From Nocardia sp. NBC_00403 (lineage in GTDB: Bacteria > Actinomycetota > Actinomycetes > Mycobacteriales > Mycobacteriaceae): a stretch of 64,000 nucleotides of DNA. The notes beneath the pieces were generated by a model that saw only the letters and a program-made list of their open reading frames with translations, had not been told where the DNA came from and did no database searches. The translations under genes and the position numbers were made by a program. This document shows positions 41,749 through 50,827 of this stretch, piece after piece; the first letter of the stretch is position 1, and each line of letters begins with the position of its first letter. Where the stretch lies: contig NZ_CP107939.1 in NCBI RefSeq assembly GCF_036046055.1, positions 3,410,001-3,474,000 on the forward strand. Reading direction: 5' to 3'.

Positions 41749-42324
41749 CTATTGAGAATCTTTTCGGGTCCACGGGTTCGACCGGTGCTTGTCGGTTTCC
41801 GTTGAAGGCGTTGCGGGCCCAGCTTCTGCTGGTGTGCCGAGCGGGTGTTCGATGAACTGCGGAAGCGGCTTTCCTACGGCCGAATCGGCAGCGAATGGTG
41901 GGGTCGAACCGGAGATGCTCAAGCTGCCGTCGACACTTTGCCGGACGGAAAGCCCGAAGCGATCAGAAGTACGCGTGTAAGCCGCTCGTGGCCGGGAACT
42001 ACGATCCGTTCTGGTCGGCCATCCGAATTCGTTCCAGGACCGCACGATCAGATCGAAGTACTCGTCGACGGTGTCGGGCGTGGTTCCGGTAACCCAATAT
42101 GCGATATCGAAGAACTCCGAATCAAATTCTTGGTCGGTGTCCTCGCAGGGCAGTGCAACACCGTTATGGAGCTGCGCCTGCGGGATTTCGGGATGAAAGA
42201 GTGAGAGTGCCAGCTCCGCCGGGAGTGCGCGTAGCGTTCGCACGAAATACCGATACAACTGTTTTCGCGCTGTCGACTGGGTTATTTCCGATCGCATAGA
42301 ACCGTCCTCGTCTTCTTCGTTCAC
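41749..42324 (-). CDS. hypothetical partner of the alpha/beta hydrolase, 191 aa
   Basis: GTG 42324, 28 nt after the hydrolase stop. A helical N-terminus (STARKQLYRYFVRTLRALPA) precedes a mixed domain (YWVTGTTPDTVDEYFDLIVR SWNEFGW) and a polar tail. Short proteins of this type, with the pattern V-x-x-Y-F-D-x-I-V-x-x-W-x-x-x-G-W, follow T7SS-linked hydrolases in Nocardia; an immunity or chaperone role is inferred. Confidence 0.6.
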   Translation of the reverse strand: MNEEDEDGSMRSEITQSTARKQLYRYFVRTLRALPAELALSLFHPEIPQAQLHNGVALPCEDTDQEFDSEFFDIAYWVTGTTPDTVDEYFDLIVRSWNEFGWPTRTDRSSRPRAAYTRTSDRFGLSVRQSVDGSLSISGSTPPFAADSAVGKPLPQFIEHPLGTPAEAGPATPSTETDKHRSNPWTRKDSQ

Positions 42325-42352
42325 ACGATCAACCTCGACCCGGGCTGGGTGT

Positions 42353-43612
42353 TCATGTCACCATGTCCCCGTGTCCAGTTATGATCAGCCCGATATTCCT
42401 CGCAGCTGGGTTGCTGGAGTCGAGGTAGTTGGTCGCAAAATGGTCCATCGGATTCCATCGGTATTCACCGGGGGCGGAACCGGAACTGAAAACGGAGGCG
42501 CCGAAGCCGGGGTCGGTGGGGGGTGGGCCGTGTGTTTTCGGCATCAACTGAACAGAATCGCGTGGAGCCATGGTAGCGAACACATGGTCGCCGGTGTTCT
42601 CGGGCGTGACGCTGGTGAGACTCAGCTCGCCAGCGTTGTGCACTCCCGTCCCCCAACTACCGATGAAGACCAGTTCGTCGGTGTTCAGGGCGCCCCCGTG
42701 ACCGGCGGCGTGACCAGCGAGAACGCTCCCATATGAATGGCCGATGGTGGTGTTGTGCGACGGCGGCCCCACATGCGTGAACCGCAGCCCCTCATGGTAG
42801 CGCCGCGCCATGGCGGCACCGTCTTCGGCGAACTGGGGAAATACCGACTGCACCATCGAACGGGGATTGTCATACCCGCCCCATAGCGTTACCGAAGTCT
42901 TCGCCCTTGGGTCGACCAACAGTGCCGCTTGCCGTATCTGTCGCATGGTCTCATCGGCGTAACCGACAGGATATTTGATCCCGGCAGGATTTAGTAAGAT
43001 CACGGCGTTGTCGGCGAAATCCGGGTTATCGAGCGTGAACGCGAAACGCCAGTCGTCGTCGATGTACGACAGGTAGAACGGCGGTTGCCCTCTCTCTGAA
43101 GTGTATAGCATCTTCATTATTTCATCGTAGTTTCCCGCGCGTTGGTAGTCGCCCGCCTCCTGAGCGCGCTCCCATAGCGTCTGCAGGGCGCTGCGATTAT
43201 ATTTGTCACGCTTCTCTTGTGGAATGCCATCCCGATTCCCGATGAACGGATCGGCGTGATACAGGTCAGCTTTCTCCGATTGGGACAGACCGGACCATAA
43301 TTCGTGGAGTGCTTTCGGGTCCTCTGGTACGCCGATATCTGGAAGCCGCGCCGGCAAACTTTCGGCAGATCGCCCAGTATGCCACGATTCACCGATCATG
43401 CGCGCAATGTCATCGTCGGCGGTGAGAAAATTATAGTCGCCGCGCAGCACCGCATCGCGGGTGTTGCGGTAGAGTTTGTTGGAGATACCTTCTCCGGCCT
43501 CACGGATGATCGATTCCAGCCTGCGCGCAATCACATTTGCTCGGAGAATACCCGGATGCAAGTCAAGTGAAAGAAAATTGAGCACATTTTCTTCCGGATC
43601 AGAATTGCTCAT
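42353..43612 (-). CDS. alpha/beta hydrolase (DUF1023 type), probable T7SS-linked
   Basis: 419 aa from ATG 43612, without a Sec signal. The linker LSQSEKADLYHADPFIGNRD GIPQEKRDKYNR is typical of alpha/beta hydrolase domains attached to WXG-like modules in actinobacteria. The nucleophile elbow is IGHSYGSVLAGHAA (GxSxG). The last His is probably in the DHFATNY or TGHGD segment. First gene of a pair with the 191-aa gene. Possible secreted toxin or envelope enzyme. Confidence 0.75.
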   Translation of the reverse strand: MSNSDPEENVLNFLSLDLHPGILRANVIARRLESIIREAGEGISNKLYRNTRDAVLRGDYNFLTADDDIARMIGESWHTGRSAESLPARLPDIGVPEDPKALHELWSGLSQSEKADLYHADPFIGNRDGIPQEKRDKYNRSALQTLWERAQEAGDYQRAGNYDEIMKMLYTSERGQPPFYLSYIDDDWRFAFTLDNPDFADNAVILLNPAGIKYPVGYADETMRQIRQAALLVDPRAKTSVTLWGGYDNPRSMVQSVFPQFAEDGAAMARRYHEGLRFTHVGPPSHNTTIGHSYGSVLAGHAAGHGGALNTDELVFIGSWGTGVHNAGELSLTSVTPENTGDHVFATMAPRDSVQLMPKTHGPPPTDPGFGASVFSSGSAPGEYRWNPMDHFATNYLDSSNPAARNIGLIITGHGDMVT

Positions 43613-44095
43613 GTGTTTTCCTCGATAATCGAGAATTGATCTTCGTCGGCCAACGAGCTAGACCGGACCATTGATCGACCTTGCTGCAGCAGATTGGTTC
43701 CACGCCGTACCGAACGAAATGATCCAACCGATGGTGGCCGGCGCGACTGTGATGCCGCCGAGTATCGCTCCGGTGGCGAGTCCGATTCAGATGCAGCCGA
43801 CCGCGCGCCATCAAATCCCCAGTGGCCGCGTCACGGCAAATGGGCGGAGCGGTCACGGGTCAAGTCTGCCAGATCGGGTCGGGTGCAGGCGGCGAGCGAC
43901 GCGTGCCTCGCGCAGAACCTCCCGCCTGTGAACGCCCGCTTCGCCGATAATGGGTTGCGGGGATGGCTTTGTGAGCGTTCATGTACGTCAGCGAAGGGCT
44001 GCAATCACCCGGGCTGGGGCTGGGGCGGGGGCACGTGTTAGCCAACGGGCACCTCAGCGTCGTCACCTACCCACGAGGTCCATGTGAGGCGTGGT
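43613..44095. other. intergenic with a possible degenerate exported-protein gene
   Basis: No intact gene. On the minus strand about 43671-43780 encodes a glycine-zipper tail (IGLATGAILGGITVAPATIG, then WIISFGTAWNQSAAARSING PV) like that of the 31014 protein, but an in-frame stop precedes it. It may be the end of a decayed exported-protein gene upstream of the hydrolase. Confidence 0.35.
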
Positions 44096-44851
44096 CTAAA
44101 TCGGCCTGATTGCGGCGCAGATCCGGGCGATGAGGTCGTTCAGCCGTTGCTGATGCGAACCCTCCCAGTAGATCCGGCCGCAATCCGGGCAGCGCCGGAA
44201 GGTGTCGTAGTAGCGGCGGGTGAGTGGTTCGAGCCGATCGATGATGTCCTGCTTGGCCACCGCGGTGACAATTCCGCCACAACGCAGGCAGCGGCTGAAC
44301 GGTGCCAGCCGATCGGCCAGGTCGAGCCGACGGATCACCTCGACGATCTGCTCGAACGGCCGGTCCGAACGCACGAACACACCGTGGGTCACGTTGCGTC
44401 GCTCGAGAAGTCCGCGGTCACGGGTGAGCAAGACCCGATGCTCGGTGGCGGCTGTCTCGGCCAGCGCAGCGTCGTCGGCGGTCCACTCGTAGCGGGTGTC
44501 GAGTCCCATCAATCGCATGAGCCGCGCGAGCCCGCCGAGGTTGACGTCGACGACGAAACGTGGATCGCGGAGCGGGCGGGGACGAACTCGCGTCAGCGGT
44601 CCGATGTCCAGGGTCTCGAACATCGGGTAGGCGGCGAGCCGATCGCCCGGCTGCGGGTGGTGGCCGAAGTCGACGGATTCACCGTTCACCAGCAGCAGGT
44701 CGACCTCGGGGTGTGGGATACCGGCTGCCTCGACGATGTCTTTCACGGTCTGGTGCGGACGGATCGGTCGCAGCTGCGTCGCATACCGCGCCTGCGGGTG
44801 CAGGAAGTCGTTCAGTTCGGCGTATACGCGCAGTTCGACACCGGCGGTCAT
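44096..44851 (-). CDS. Mut7-C RNase with ubiquitin-like domain
   Basis: 251 aa from ATG 44851. N-terminal ubiquitin-like fold (VELRVYAELNDFL...VDLLLVNGESVDF), then the PIN-like Mut7-C nuclease (RFVVDVNLGGLARLMRLMGL, VLLTRDRGLLERR) and a four-Cys zinc ribbon (CLRCGG...CPDCGRIYW). Full-length for the family; predicted RNA-processing enzyme. Intact. Confidence 0.9.
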   Translation of the reverse strand: MTAGVELRVYAELNDFLHPQARYATQLRPIRPHQTVKDIVEAAGIPHPEVDLLLVNGESVDFGHHPQPGDRLAAYPMFETLDIGPLTRVRPRPLRDPRFVVDVNLGGLARLMRLMGLDTRYEWTADDAALAETAATEHRVLLTRDRGLLERRNVTHGVFVRSDRPFEQIVEVIRRLDLADRLAPFSRCLRCGGIVTAVAKQDIIDRLEPLTRRYYDTFRRCPDCGRIYWEGSHQQRLNDLIARICAAIRPI

Positions 44852-45360
44852 ACGACCATTGTCGTCCTGGGTTCGCAGTCCGGATCAGACCGGCGCGCAA
44901 TCCCAGTTCGAATGGATAGCGGAGTCGACTGCCCCCGCATCGTGGTCGCCAGCAATGGGAGTAGTTCGTACCTTTGGTCGGATCTGCTCCTGGGTCACGC
45001 ACCGATAGCCGCTCGACCTCGGCTGTTACCGTCAGTAACGTGTATCACAGCCCCTAATTTGCTGCAACGGTGCTGTGTATCGGATTCTGGCTCGCTATGT
45101 TCGATTTGCTGGTGTATCGGCGCATTTCGATGGGAATCGACGGAGGCGTCCGTAGCGGTCGATGCAGCAGTTATGAGCTGCCCTTCAGCTCGTACCGTCT
45201 CTGCGATCACCGAGAGGCGGATCTCGGATAGTCGGCGCCGGCGGGTAGCGGTTCAGCCGTGGTCCCGGCGGCGCCGACCCCAGAAGGGGCAATGGCATCG
45301 GATTCGGCCGGCGAGCGTTTCGTCGGCCGATGTGGCACTCGGGTGAGTACTGTTCGAGCA
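44852..45360. other. 509-bp intergenic, nothing assigned
   Basis: No gene or repeat I can support on either strand; probably promoters of the divergent Mut7-C and DUF1304 genes plus decayed sequence. Confidence 0.4.
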
Positions 45361-45723
45361 ATGGCGATTATCGCGAACATCCTGGTCGGCTTGGTGGCCG
45401 TGTTGCACGCGTACATCCTGGTGCTGGAGATGTTTTTGTGGGAGAGGAAGCCTGGGCGGGAGTTGTCCGGGTTCGATGCCGAGATGGCGAAGGCGACTGC
45501 GCCTTTGGCTGCTAATCAGGGGCTTTACAACGGGTTTCTGGCGGCGGGGTTGGTGTGGGGGTTGATCGCGGCGGACCCGACGGGTTTCCGGGTGCAGGTG
45601 TTCTTCCTGGCGTGCGTGGTGATCGCCGGGGTGTACGGCGCGGTGACGGCGAATCCTCGGATCTTGTTCGCGCAGGCGGTGCCTGGGGCTGCTGCGCTGA
45701 CCGCGGTGCTCATCGCGGGCTGA
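45361..45723 (+). CDS. DUF1304 membrane protein
   Basis: 120 aa from ATG 45361 (GTG 45343 possible). Four transmembrane helices; N-terminal LVGLVAVLHAYILVLEMFLW carrying the H-x-Y/x-E pattern of DUF1304, then NQGLYNGFLAAGLVWGL. Function unknown. Confidence 0.85.
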   Translation: MAIIANILVGLVAVLHAYILVLEMFLWERKPGRELSGFDAEMAKATAPLAANQGLYNGFLAAGLVWGLIAADPTGFRVQVFFLACVVIAGVYGAVTANPRILFAQAVPGAAALTAVLIAG

Positions 45724-45816
45724 CCGGGCCGGGCATGTGATGCCCGATTCGATCCGATGGTCGTCGAAACATGTTGTGCTGGTTCGGATGGTCACTCAGG
45801 ACCGGAAAGGATCGGG

Positions 45817-46497
45817 ATGATCACCTCACGGGTCATGGCCGCGGTTGCGGCATTGTCCGTCGCGTCAGGCCTGATCGGGGGAGCAGAGGCCGCGCAGGCG
45901 ACGCCGACCGCCTGTGCGGCGGGAAATCCCCTGCGGCCCACCGCGGAATTATTCGCGACCGACAACACCGCAACCATCACCGATCCCGATGATCACCGGC
46001 TGCGCACGCGGCTGGATGGGTTCGAACTCGCGGTCGACGGGATCGCGGTGCAGAACATCGGCCTTCCCGTGGGTTCCACACTGGTCAGCGGCGTCTTCTG
46101 GTCCGAAGAGCGACAGCAGGCGACCTACGAGCGCTCGTGCGAGTTCCACCTGGCCTGTGTCGACGCCACCGATCTGCATCGCATCGCCGATCAGGTGCGC
46201 ACCCGCTTCCATCAGGAATCGGTGCTGACCTTCCAGCACTCGGCGCCGAGCGCACCGGAAATCGACGCGTTCACCATCGAGGTTGCCGGTGTCGATGTAC
46301 ACCGATTCCGCGACGCCTTGGTCGCCGACCCGACCGCAAGGGACCACCTCGTCGGCGGCTCCATCACCGACCGAGGCACCCTCATCCTGGTAGCCGACCT
46401 CACCGACCTGACCCTCACTCAGCAATTCGTCACCGGCATCGGCGGCACCTGGACCTCCGACTCCCTCCGCTACGGCGACCGCGAATTCGTCGCCTGA
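45817..46497 (+). CDS. secreted hypothetical protein, 226 aa
   Basis: ATG 45817 with AAAGGA upstream. Signal peptide (SRVMAAVAALSVASGLIGGA EAAQA). The mature part has DNTATITDPDDHRLRTRLDG FEL, two Cys pairs near the N-terminus and middle, and a beta-rich C-terminus (GGSITDRGTLILVADLTDL). No catalytic motif. Conserved-looking but unrecognised. Confidence 0.7.
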   Translation: MITSRVMAAVAALSVASGLIGGAEAAQATPTACAAGNPLRPTAELFATDNTATITDPDDHRLRTRLDGFELAVDGIAVQNIGLPVGSTLVSGVFWSEERQQATYERSCEFHLACVDATDLHRIADQVRTRFHQESVLTFQHSAPSAPEIDAFTIEVAGVDVHRFRDALVADPTARDHLVGGSITDRGTLILVADLTDLTLTQQFVTGIGGTWTSDSLRYGDREFVA

Positions 46498-46734
46498 CAT
46501 CCTTTCCGGCGAACGGGCGCTGGCCGAGGCGAACGGGCGAGTGTCCGCGCAGCCAGGTCCTGTTCCTACAGCGGGGGTTGCGGGAGTGGTGTTGACATCT
46601 GGGGTGGGAGCTGTTGGCATGTGGGCGAAGGGACTTGGTCGGGACTCGGAGTTCGGTTGGTTCGCGCCTGTTGTCGGGGCCGGTTCGGTTGGCGCCGGCG
46701 TTGGCGTCCGACATGTCGAAAGGCTTTGCAGGAC

Positions 46735-47649
46735 ATGATTTTCAGGCGTCAGAAGTGGATTGCTCCGGCGCGGGCGGGGATGGTGGGGGTCCTGCTCGCC
46801 GGGGCGCTCACGATGGCAGCGGCACCGGCGGTGGCCGCCCCCGGCAGCGGCTCGGCCGCGCCGGCCGTGTCCGCGGGGACGGTGATCGAACCGGCGATCG
46901 ACTGCCTGCCCAGCAGTGCCCGGCCGAATCCGGTAATAGTGCTGCCAGGTGCGGACGGTGGCACGGCGGACACCGCGGCGCAATGGGGGCCGATGGTTTC
47001 GGCGCTGCGCCACGAAGGGGCCTGCGCGCTGGTTTTCCAGGGCGGAATCGTCGACGGAAAGCGATGGGCGGGCGATATGCCCAGCGCGGCTCGGCAGCTC
47101 GCGCAGTTCGTCGCGAAAGTCAAGGCGACCACGGGGGCGGCCAAGGTCGATATCGTCGCGCACTCGGCGGGCACCTTCGTCGCGAACTACTTCGTCAAGG
47201 TGCTCGGGGGCGCTGCGGAGGTGCCGAATATGGTGCTGCTGACTCCGGAAGCTCGTGGTTGCGACGGCGTCGGTTTCCTTGCGCAGTACGGGTTGAAGGA
47301 CTTGCCGATTACGCCGGTGCAACTCGTGACGGCGCTGCCGTTCCTGGTGCCGGTGCTGTCGACGTTGATGCCGAGCATGGCCAATGCGCTGCAGCTGACT
47401 CCGGCCTCCGAGGTCTACAAGGCCGTCATGGACGGACCGCTGGTGCAGCCGGGCGTTCGGTACTCGGTGCTGGCGACGAAGAACGACGGGGTCGCGACAC
47501 CGCCTGGAGTGTGCTCGTTCATCACCGAACCGGGTGTCACCAACGTCTTCTACGAAGACCTGTTCCCCGGTAGCCCCGCCGTCGACCACTCGACCGTTCG
47601 GTCGAGCCCGGACACCGCGAAATGGGTTGTCGAGCAGCTCTACTCGTAA
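46735..47649 (+). CDS. secreted lipase/esterase
   Basis: 304 aa from ATG 46735. Signal peptide (GMVGVLLAGALTMAAAPAVA A). Alpha/beta hydrolase: NPVIVLPGADGG (oxyanion strand), VDIVAHSAGTFVANYF (Ser in AHSAG), LATKNDGVATPP (Asp), and VDHSTVRSSP (His). Class 2 lipase-like, with two Cys likely paired (CLPSS...; ARGC; GVC). Intact, unlike the lipase pseudogene at 41 kb. Confidence 0.85.
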   Translation: MIFRRQKWIAPARAGMVGVLLAGALTMAAAPAVAAPGSGSAAPAVSAGTVIEPAIDCLPSSARPNPVIVLPGADGGTADTAAQWGPMVSALRHEGACALVFQGGIVDGKRWAGDMPSAARQLAQFVAKVKATTGAAKVDIVAHSAGTFVANYFVKVLGGAAEVPNMVLLTPEARGCDGVGFLAQYGLKDLPITPVQLVTALPFLVPVLSTLMPSMANALQLTPASEVYKAVMDGPLVQPGVRYSVLATKNDGVATPPGVCSFITEPGVTNVFYEDLFPGSPAVDHSTVRSSPDTAKWVVEQLYS

Positions 47650-47692
47650 TCGCACGACACGGGCGGGTCGGTCACTACTGGTAGGAGAATCG

Positions 47693-49075
47693 GTGGGCAC
47701 GGCGCTCGTCAAGGGGCAGAACGGGTCGCTCGCAGTGGCGACGGCCGTGGTGTCGGTTCGGCTCGCCGCGGCGGCCGACGTTTCGGGGCTGCTGGTGACC
47801 GAGTCCGGCCGGGTGCGCTCCGACGCCGACTTCGTGTTCTTCAATCAGCCGAGCGCGCCCGGTGTCGAGTTACGGCCGGGATTGCCTGCGGTGCTGGCGG
47901 TTTCCTTCACCGATGTGCCTGCGGACATCGCGCAGATCCGGGCGGTGATCACCCTGGATGATCCGACCGCTACTTTCGGGCAGGGTGCGCCGCCGGTTGC
48001 TGTCGTCGGTGACGACAGCGGAAACATGTTGTACGAGTACGTGATCGATGGTCTCAGCACCGAGTCGGTGGTCATTGCACTCGAGTTGTACCGACGCAAT
48101 GCCGAATGGAAGGTTCGGGCCGTCGGGCAGGGCTATGCAGGCGGATTTGCGGCTTTGGTCGTCGACCACGGCGTTAGCGTGGACGACGAACCGCCCCCGG
48201 CGGCGATGGGACTGCCGGCGCTCGAGGTGCAGTCCGCGCCTGACGCGACACATGTGCCTGCGGTCTCCAGCAGAGCGGGCGATGGCGCCGCAGCGATCGT
48301 GTCCGCACCCCCGACGCAGCCAGGGACTGCGGCGCCCAACGCCCTCGATGTGCGCACCGTGCCCGGTGAGGAGAAGCTGTCGTTCGAGAAGCGCGGCCGG
48401 CTGGATATGCGCAAACGAGAAGTGGCGAAGGTGTTGATCACCAAGAACGCCTTCGGGGTTCGCGCGCGCGTGGTGCTGGTCATCGACAAGACCGGCAGCA
48501 TGATTCGGCAGTATCGGCAACAAGTGGTGCACCGGGTGGTGCAGCGGATGATTCCGGTGGCCACACAGCTCGATCACGACGGGACGCTGGAGGCGTATCT
48601 CTATGCGTTGTCGTTCGCGAAGCTGCCCGACATCACGGTCGAGCACAGCGAGCAGTGGGCGCAGACGTTCCTGCATCTGTCCGGCACGCACGCCGGAATC
48701 AGCTATGACGCGATGGGCGGCCGCAACGACGAGTTGCCGATCATGCGCGACATCATCGCGTCGCTGCGACCCGGAGATCCACCGACGCTGGTGCTGTTCT
48801 TCACCGACGGCGGCTTCGCAAAGAAACGCGAGATCGCCGCACTCATGCGGGAAGCCTCACGCCTGCCTGCCTTTTGGCAGTTCGTCGGTCTCGGCAAGGC
48901 CAACTACGGTCTGCTGCGCTCGCTCGACGAGATGGCCGACCGGCTTGTCGACAATGCAGGCTTTTTCGCCCTCGACGACATCGACCAAGTCGACGACGCC
49001 CAGTTGTACGGGCGGCTGCTCGGCGAATTCCCGGACTGGATCCGCGCGGCGAAAACCGCAGGAATCCTGCATTGA
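47693..49075 (+). CDS. TerD-vWA fusion stress protein
   Basis: 460 aa from GTG 47693 with GGAG upstream. Residues 1-165 are a TerD-like domain (LLVTESGRVRSDADFVFFNQ P, AVITLDDPTATFGQ, LYRRNAEWKVRAVGQGYAGG); a linker follows; the C-terminal 210 residues are a von Willebrand A domain with VVLVIDKTGSMIRQYRQQ (MIDAS DxxGS variant), LHLSGTHAGISYDAMGG and LFFTDGGFAKKR. TerD-vWA proteins belong to the Ter stress-response set. A second TerD fusion lies at 55792. Confidence 0.9.
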   Translation: MGTALVKGQNGSLAVATAVVSVRLAAAADVSGLLVTESGRVRSDADFVFFNQPSAPGVELRPGLPAVLAVSFTDVPADIAQIRAVITLDDPTATFGQGAPPVAVVGDDSGNMLYEYVIDGLSTESVVIALELYRRNAEWKVRAVGQGYAGGFAALVVDHGVSVDDEPPPAAMGLPALEVQSAPDATHVPAVSSRAGDGAAAIVSAPPTQPGTAAPNALDVRTVPGEEKLSFEKRGRLDMRKREVAKVLITKNAFGVRARVVLVIDKTGSMIRQYRQQVVHRVVQRMIPVATQLDHDGTLEAYLYALSFAKLPDITVEHSEQWAQTFLHLSGTHAGISYDAMGGRNDELPIMRDIIASLRPGDPPTLVLFFTDGGFAKKREIAALMREASRLPAFWQFVGLGKANYGLLRSLDEMADRLVDNAGFFALDDIDQVDDAQLYGRLLGEFPDWIRAAKTAGILH

Positions 49076-49117
49076 TTCGCCTGCGCAGCCACTACTCGAT
49101 GGCGGCGCGGCCGTGCG

Positions 49118-49408
49118 TCAGCCGATGACCGCGTTCATGATGGTGCCCGCGCTGGTGGCGACAACACCGCCGATCATGGCTCCGGCCACCATCTTCGGTG
49201 ATTCCAGGCCGCCGCCGGACCACTTCTCCCAGGCGAAACGACCGCCCGCGTAGATGATGGCGCAGACACCGGCCAAGAGTACGAACCAGGTCAGGTAGCG
49301 GACCAGTTGGAGGAACTTGTCCGAGATGGGCGGGGCTTCTGGGGTCGGATTGCCGATCTGTGCCCAGGTGTCGTAAACGGCGGCCAGGATCATCGTGGTG
49401 CTGCTCAT
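49118..49408 (-). CDS. small two-helix membrane protein (pilin/VirB2-like), copy 1
   Basis: 96 aa from ATG 49408. Two hydrophobic segments: LVRYLTWFVLLAGVCAIIYA GG and KMVAGAMIGGVVATSAGTIM. The pattern (aromatic helix, Gly-rich loop, small-residue helix) resembles VirB2/TrbC-type conjugative pilins, though no T4SS genes are near. Nearly identical in protein and DNA to the mirrored gene at 49670. Confidence 0.7.
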   Translation of the reverse strand: MSSTTMILAAVYDTWAQIGNPTPEAPPISDKFLQLVRYLTWFVLLAGVCAIIYAGGRFAWEKWSGGGLESPKMVAGAMIGGVVATSAGTIMNAVIG

Positions 49409-49957
49409 TCTGGATGTGGGACAGGATGGATTTCGCTCACAGGGATGGTATCGGTTAATCCGAAGTGGCGCAGGCACGTCGAGGCAACAGTGCATCGCGC
49501 GACACCTTGCGGTAGTCGATGCCGATGATGGGGAGCGCGTGTGGTCGAACGGTGGCCGCCGCGAGCCGGTGATCTCGCCGATGGGGGTGCTGCTGCCACT
49601 GTGGGGGCTGGTCCTGGAGCGAGACGAATTCGCCGGTGTCCGAACCACTGTCGACCGGAAGAGCAGACCGTGAGCACTATCCTGATGTCGGTTGCAGACG
49701 CTTTCACCACACTGGCGCAGGTCGGTAACCCGACCCCCGAAGCGCCGCCCCTCTCGGACAAGATCATGCAGCTGGTGCGGTACATCACCTGGTTCGCCAC
49801 CCTGTCCGGGGTCCTCAGCATCATTTACGCCGGTGGCCACTTCGCCTGGGAGAAATGGTCCGGCGGCGGCCTGGAATCACCGAAGATGGTGGCCGGAGCC
49901 ATGATCGGCGGTGTTGTCGCCACCAGCGCGGGCACCATCATGAACGCCGTCATCGGC
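49121..49957. repeat. 117-bp inverted duplication of the 3' halves of two genes
   Basis: 49121-49237 and the reverse complement of 49841-49957 differ at only two positions. The 5' parts of the genes are similar in protein but clearly diverged in DNA, so the 3' parts have been homogenised, probably by gene conversion. Confidence 0.85.
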
Positions 49958-49963
49958 GCCTGA
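49670..49963 (+). CDS. small two-helix membrane protein (pilin/VirB2-like), copy 2
   Basis: 97 aa from GTG 49670. Same architecture as copy 1: LSDKIMQLVRYITWFATLSG VLSIIYAGG, FAWEKWSGGGLESPK, then KMVAGAMIGGVVATSAGTIM. The two genes diverge from a 261-bp centre. Confidence 0.7.
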   Translation: MSTILMSVADAFTTLAQVGNPTPEAPPLSDKIMQLVRYITWFATLSGVLSIIYAGGHFAWEKWSGGGLESPKMVAGAMIGGVVATSAGTIMNAVIGA

Positions 49964-50095
49964 GCCAGGCATCCGGTCAGCAACTGCAGGCGGCTCGGGG
50001 GTGGCATGCTCCGGTCAGGCGGCTTCCTCGCCTTCGCGCAGCCCGGCGCGGTTGTCGGCGGACGGCGTCCGACAGCGCCATTACGGTTGTTGGTG

Positions 50096-50740
50096 ATGAG
50101 CGTGGTGGAGTCGAATCGCAGCTACGGCGGCCTGCCGGTGGCGCAGCGTCGAGCGCAGCGCCGCGCGCGGTTCGCGGAGGCGGCGTTGTCGGTCTTCGCC
50201 GAAAGGACCTACGCGAAGAGCTCTGTCACCGATATCTGTGCTGTTGCGGGACTGTCGCGCAGGCAGTTCTACGAGGAGTATGCGAGCCGCGAGGAACTGC
50301 TGGTCGCCGTGTACGACGACATCCAGCAGGACGCGCGCGCGGCGGTGCGCACCGCGGTCGCATCGGTGGGATCGGCGGATCTGTCCGCGATCATCGTCGC
50401 GGCGGTGACCGCGTATGTGTCCGCCATGGCGACCGATACTCGGCGGGCGAAGCTGGCTTTCGTGGAGATCGTGGGGGTCGGCGCCGAGGTCGAAGCGCAT
50501 CGGCTGCTGGTGCGCCGGGAATGGGGCCAGGTGCTGGCCGAGCTGGCGGGTGCCGCCATGGTGGCGGAGCTGCCCGCCGGCTACCTGCGGATGGCGACCA
50601 CCGCCTTCATCGGCGCGGTCAATGCCACCGTGCATCAATGGAGCCTGGACGATCCACGTCCGCCGATTGCCGATCTGGTCGACGTTCTGACGACCATGCT
50701 GCTCGCGCTGATGGCCCGTATCGCGGACGTCGCGCGCTAA
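50096..50740 (+). CDS. TetR-family regulator
   Basis: 214 aa from ATG 50096. N-terminal HTH (AALSVFAERTYAKSSVTDIC AVAGLSRRQFYEEYASREEL). C-terminal ligand domain helical. Followed 87 bp later by the DUF1254 gene, a candidate target. Confidence 0.88.
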   Translation: MSVVESNRSYGGLPVAQRRAQRRARFAEAALSVFAERTYAKSSVTDICAVAGLSRRQFYEEYASREELLVAVYDDIQQDARAAVRTAVASVGSADLSAIIVAAVTAYVSAMATDTRRAKLAFVEIVGVGAEVEAHRLLVRREWGQVLAELAGAAMVAELPAGYLRMATTAFIGAVNATVHQWSLDDPRPPIADLVDVLTTMLLALMARIADVAR

Positions 50741-50827
50741 AACCGCAGGTCTGGCAAATATGGGGCTATACTTCCGCCTGGATCTCTCGAAAGTGTCCGG
50801 CTCGATCGGGGAGTAGGGAGAAAGACC

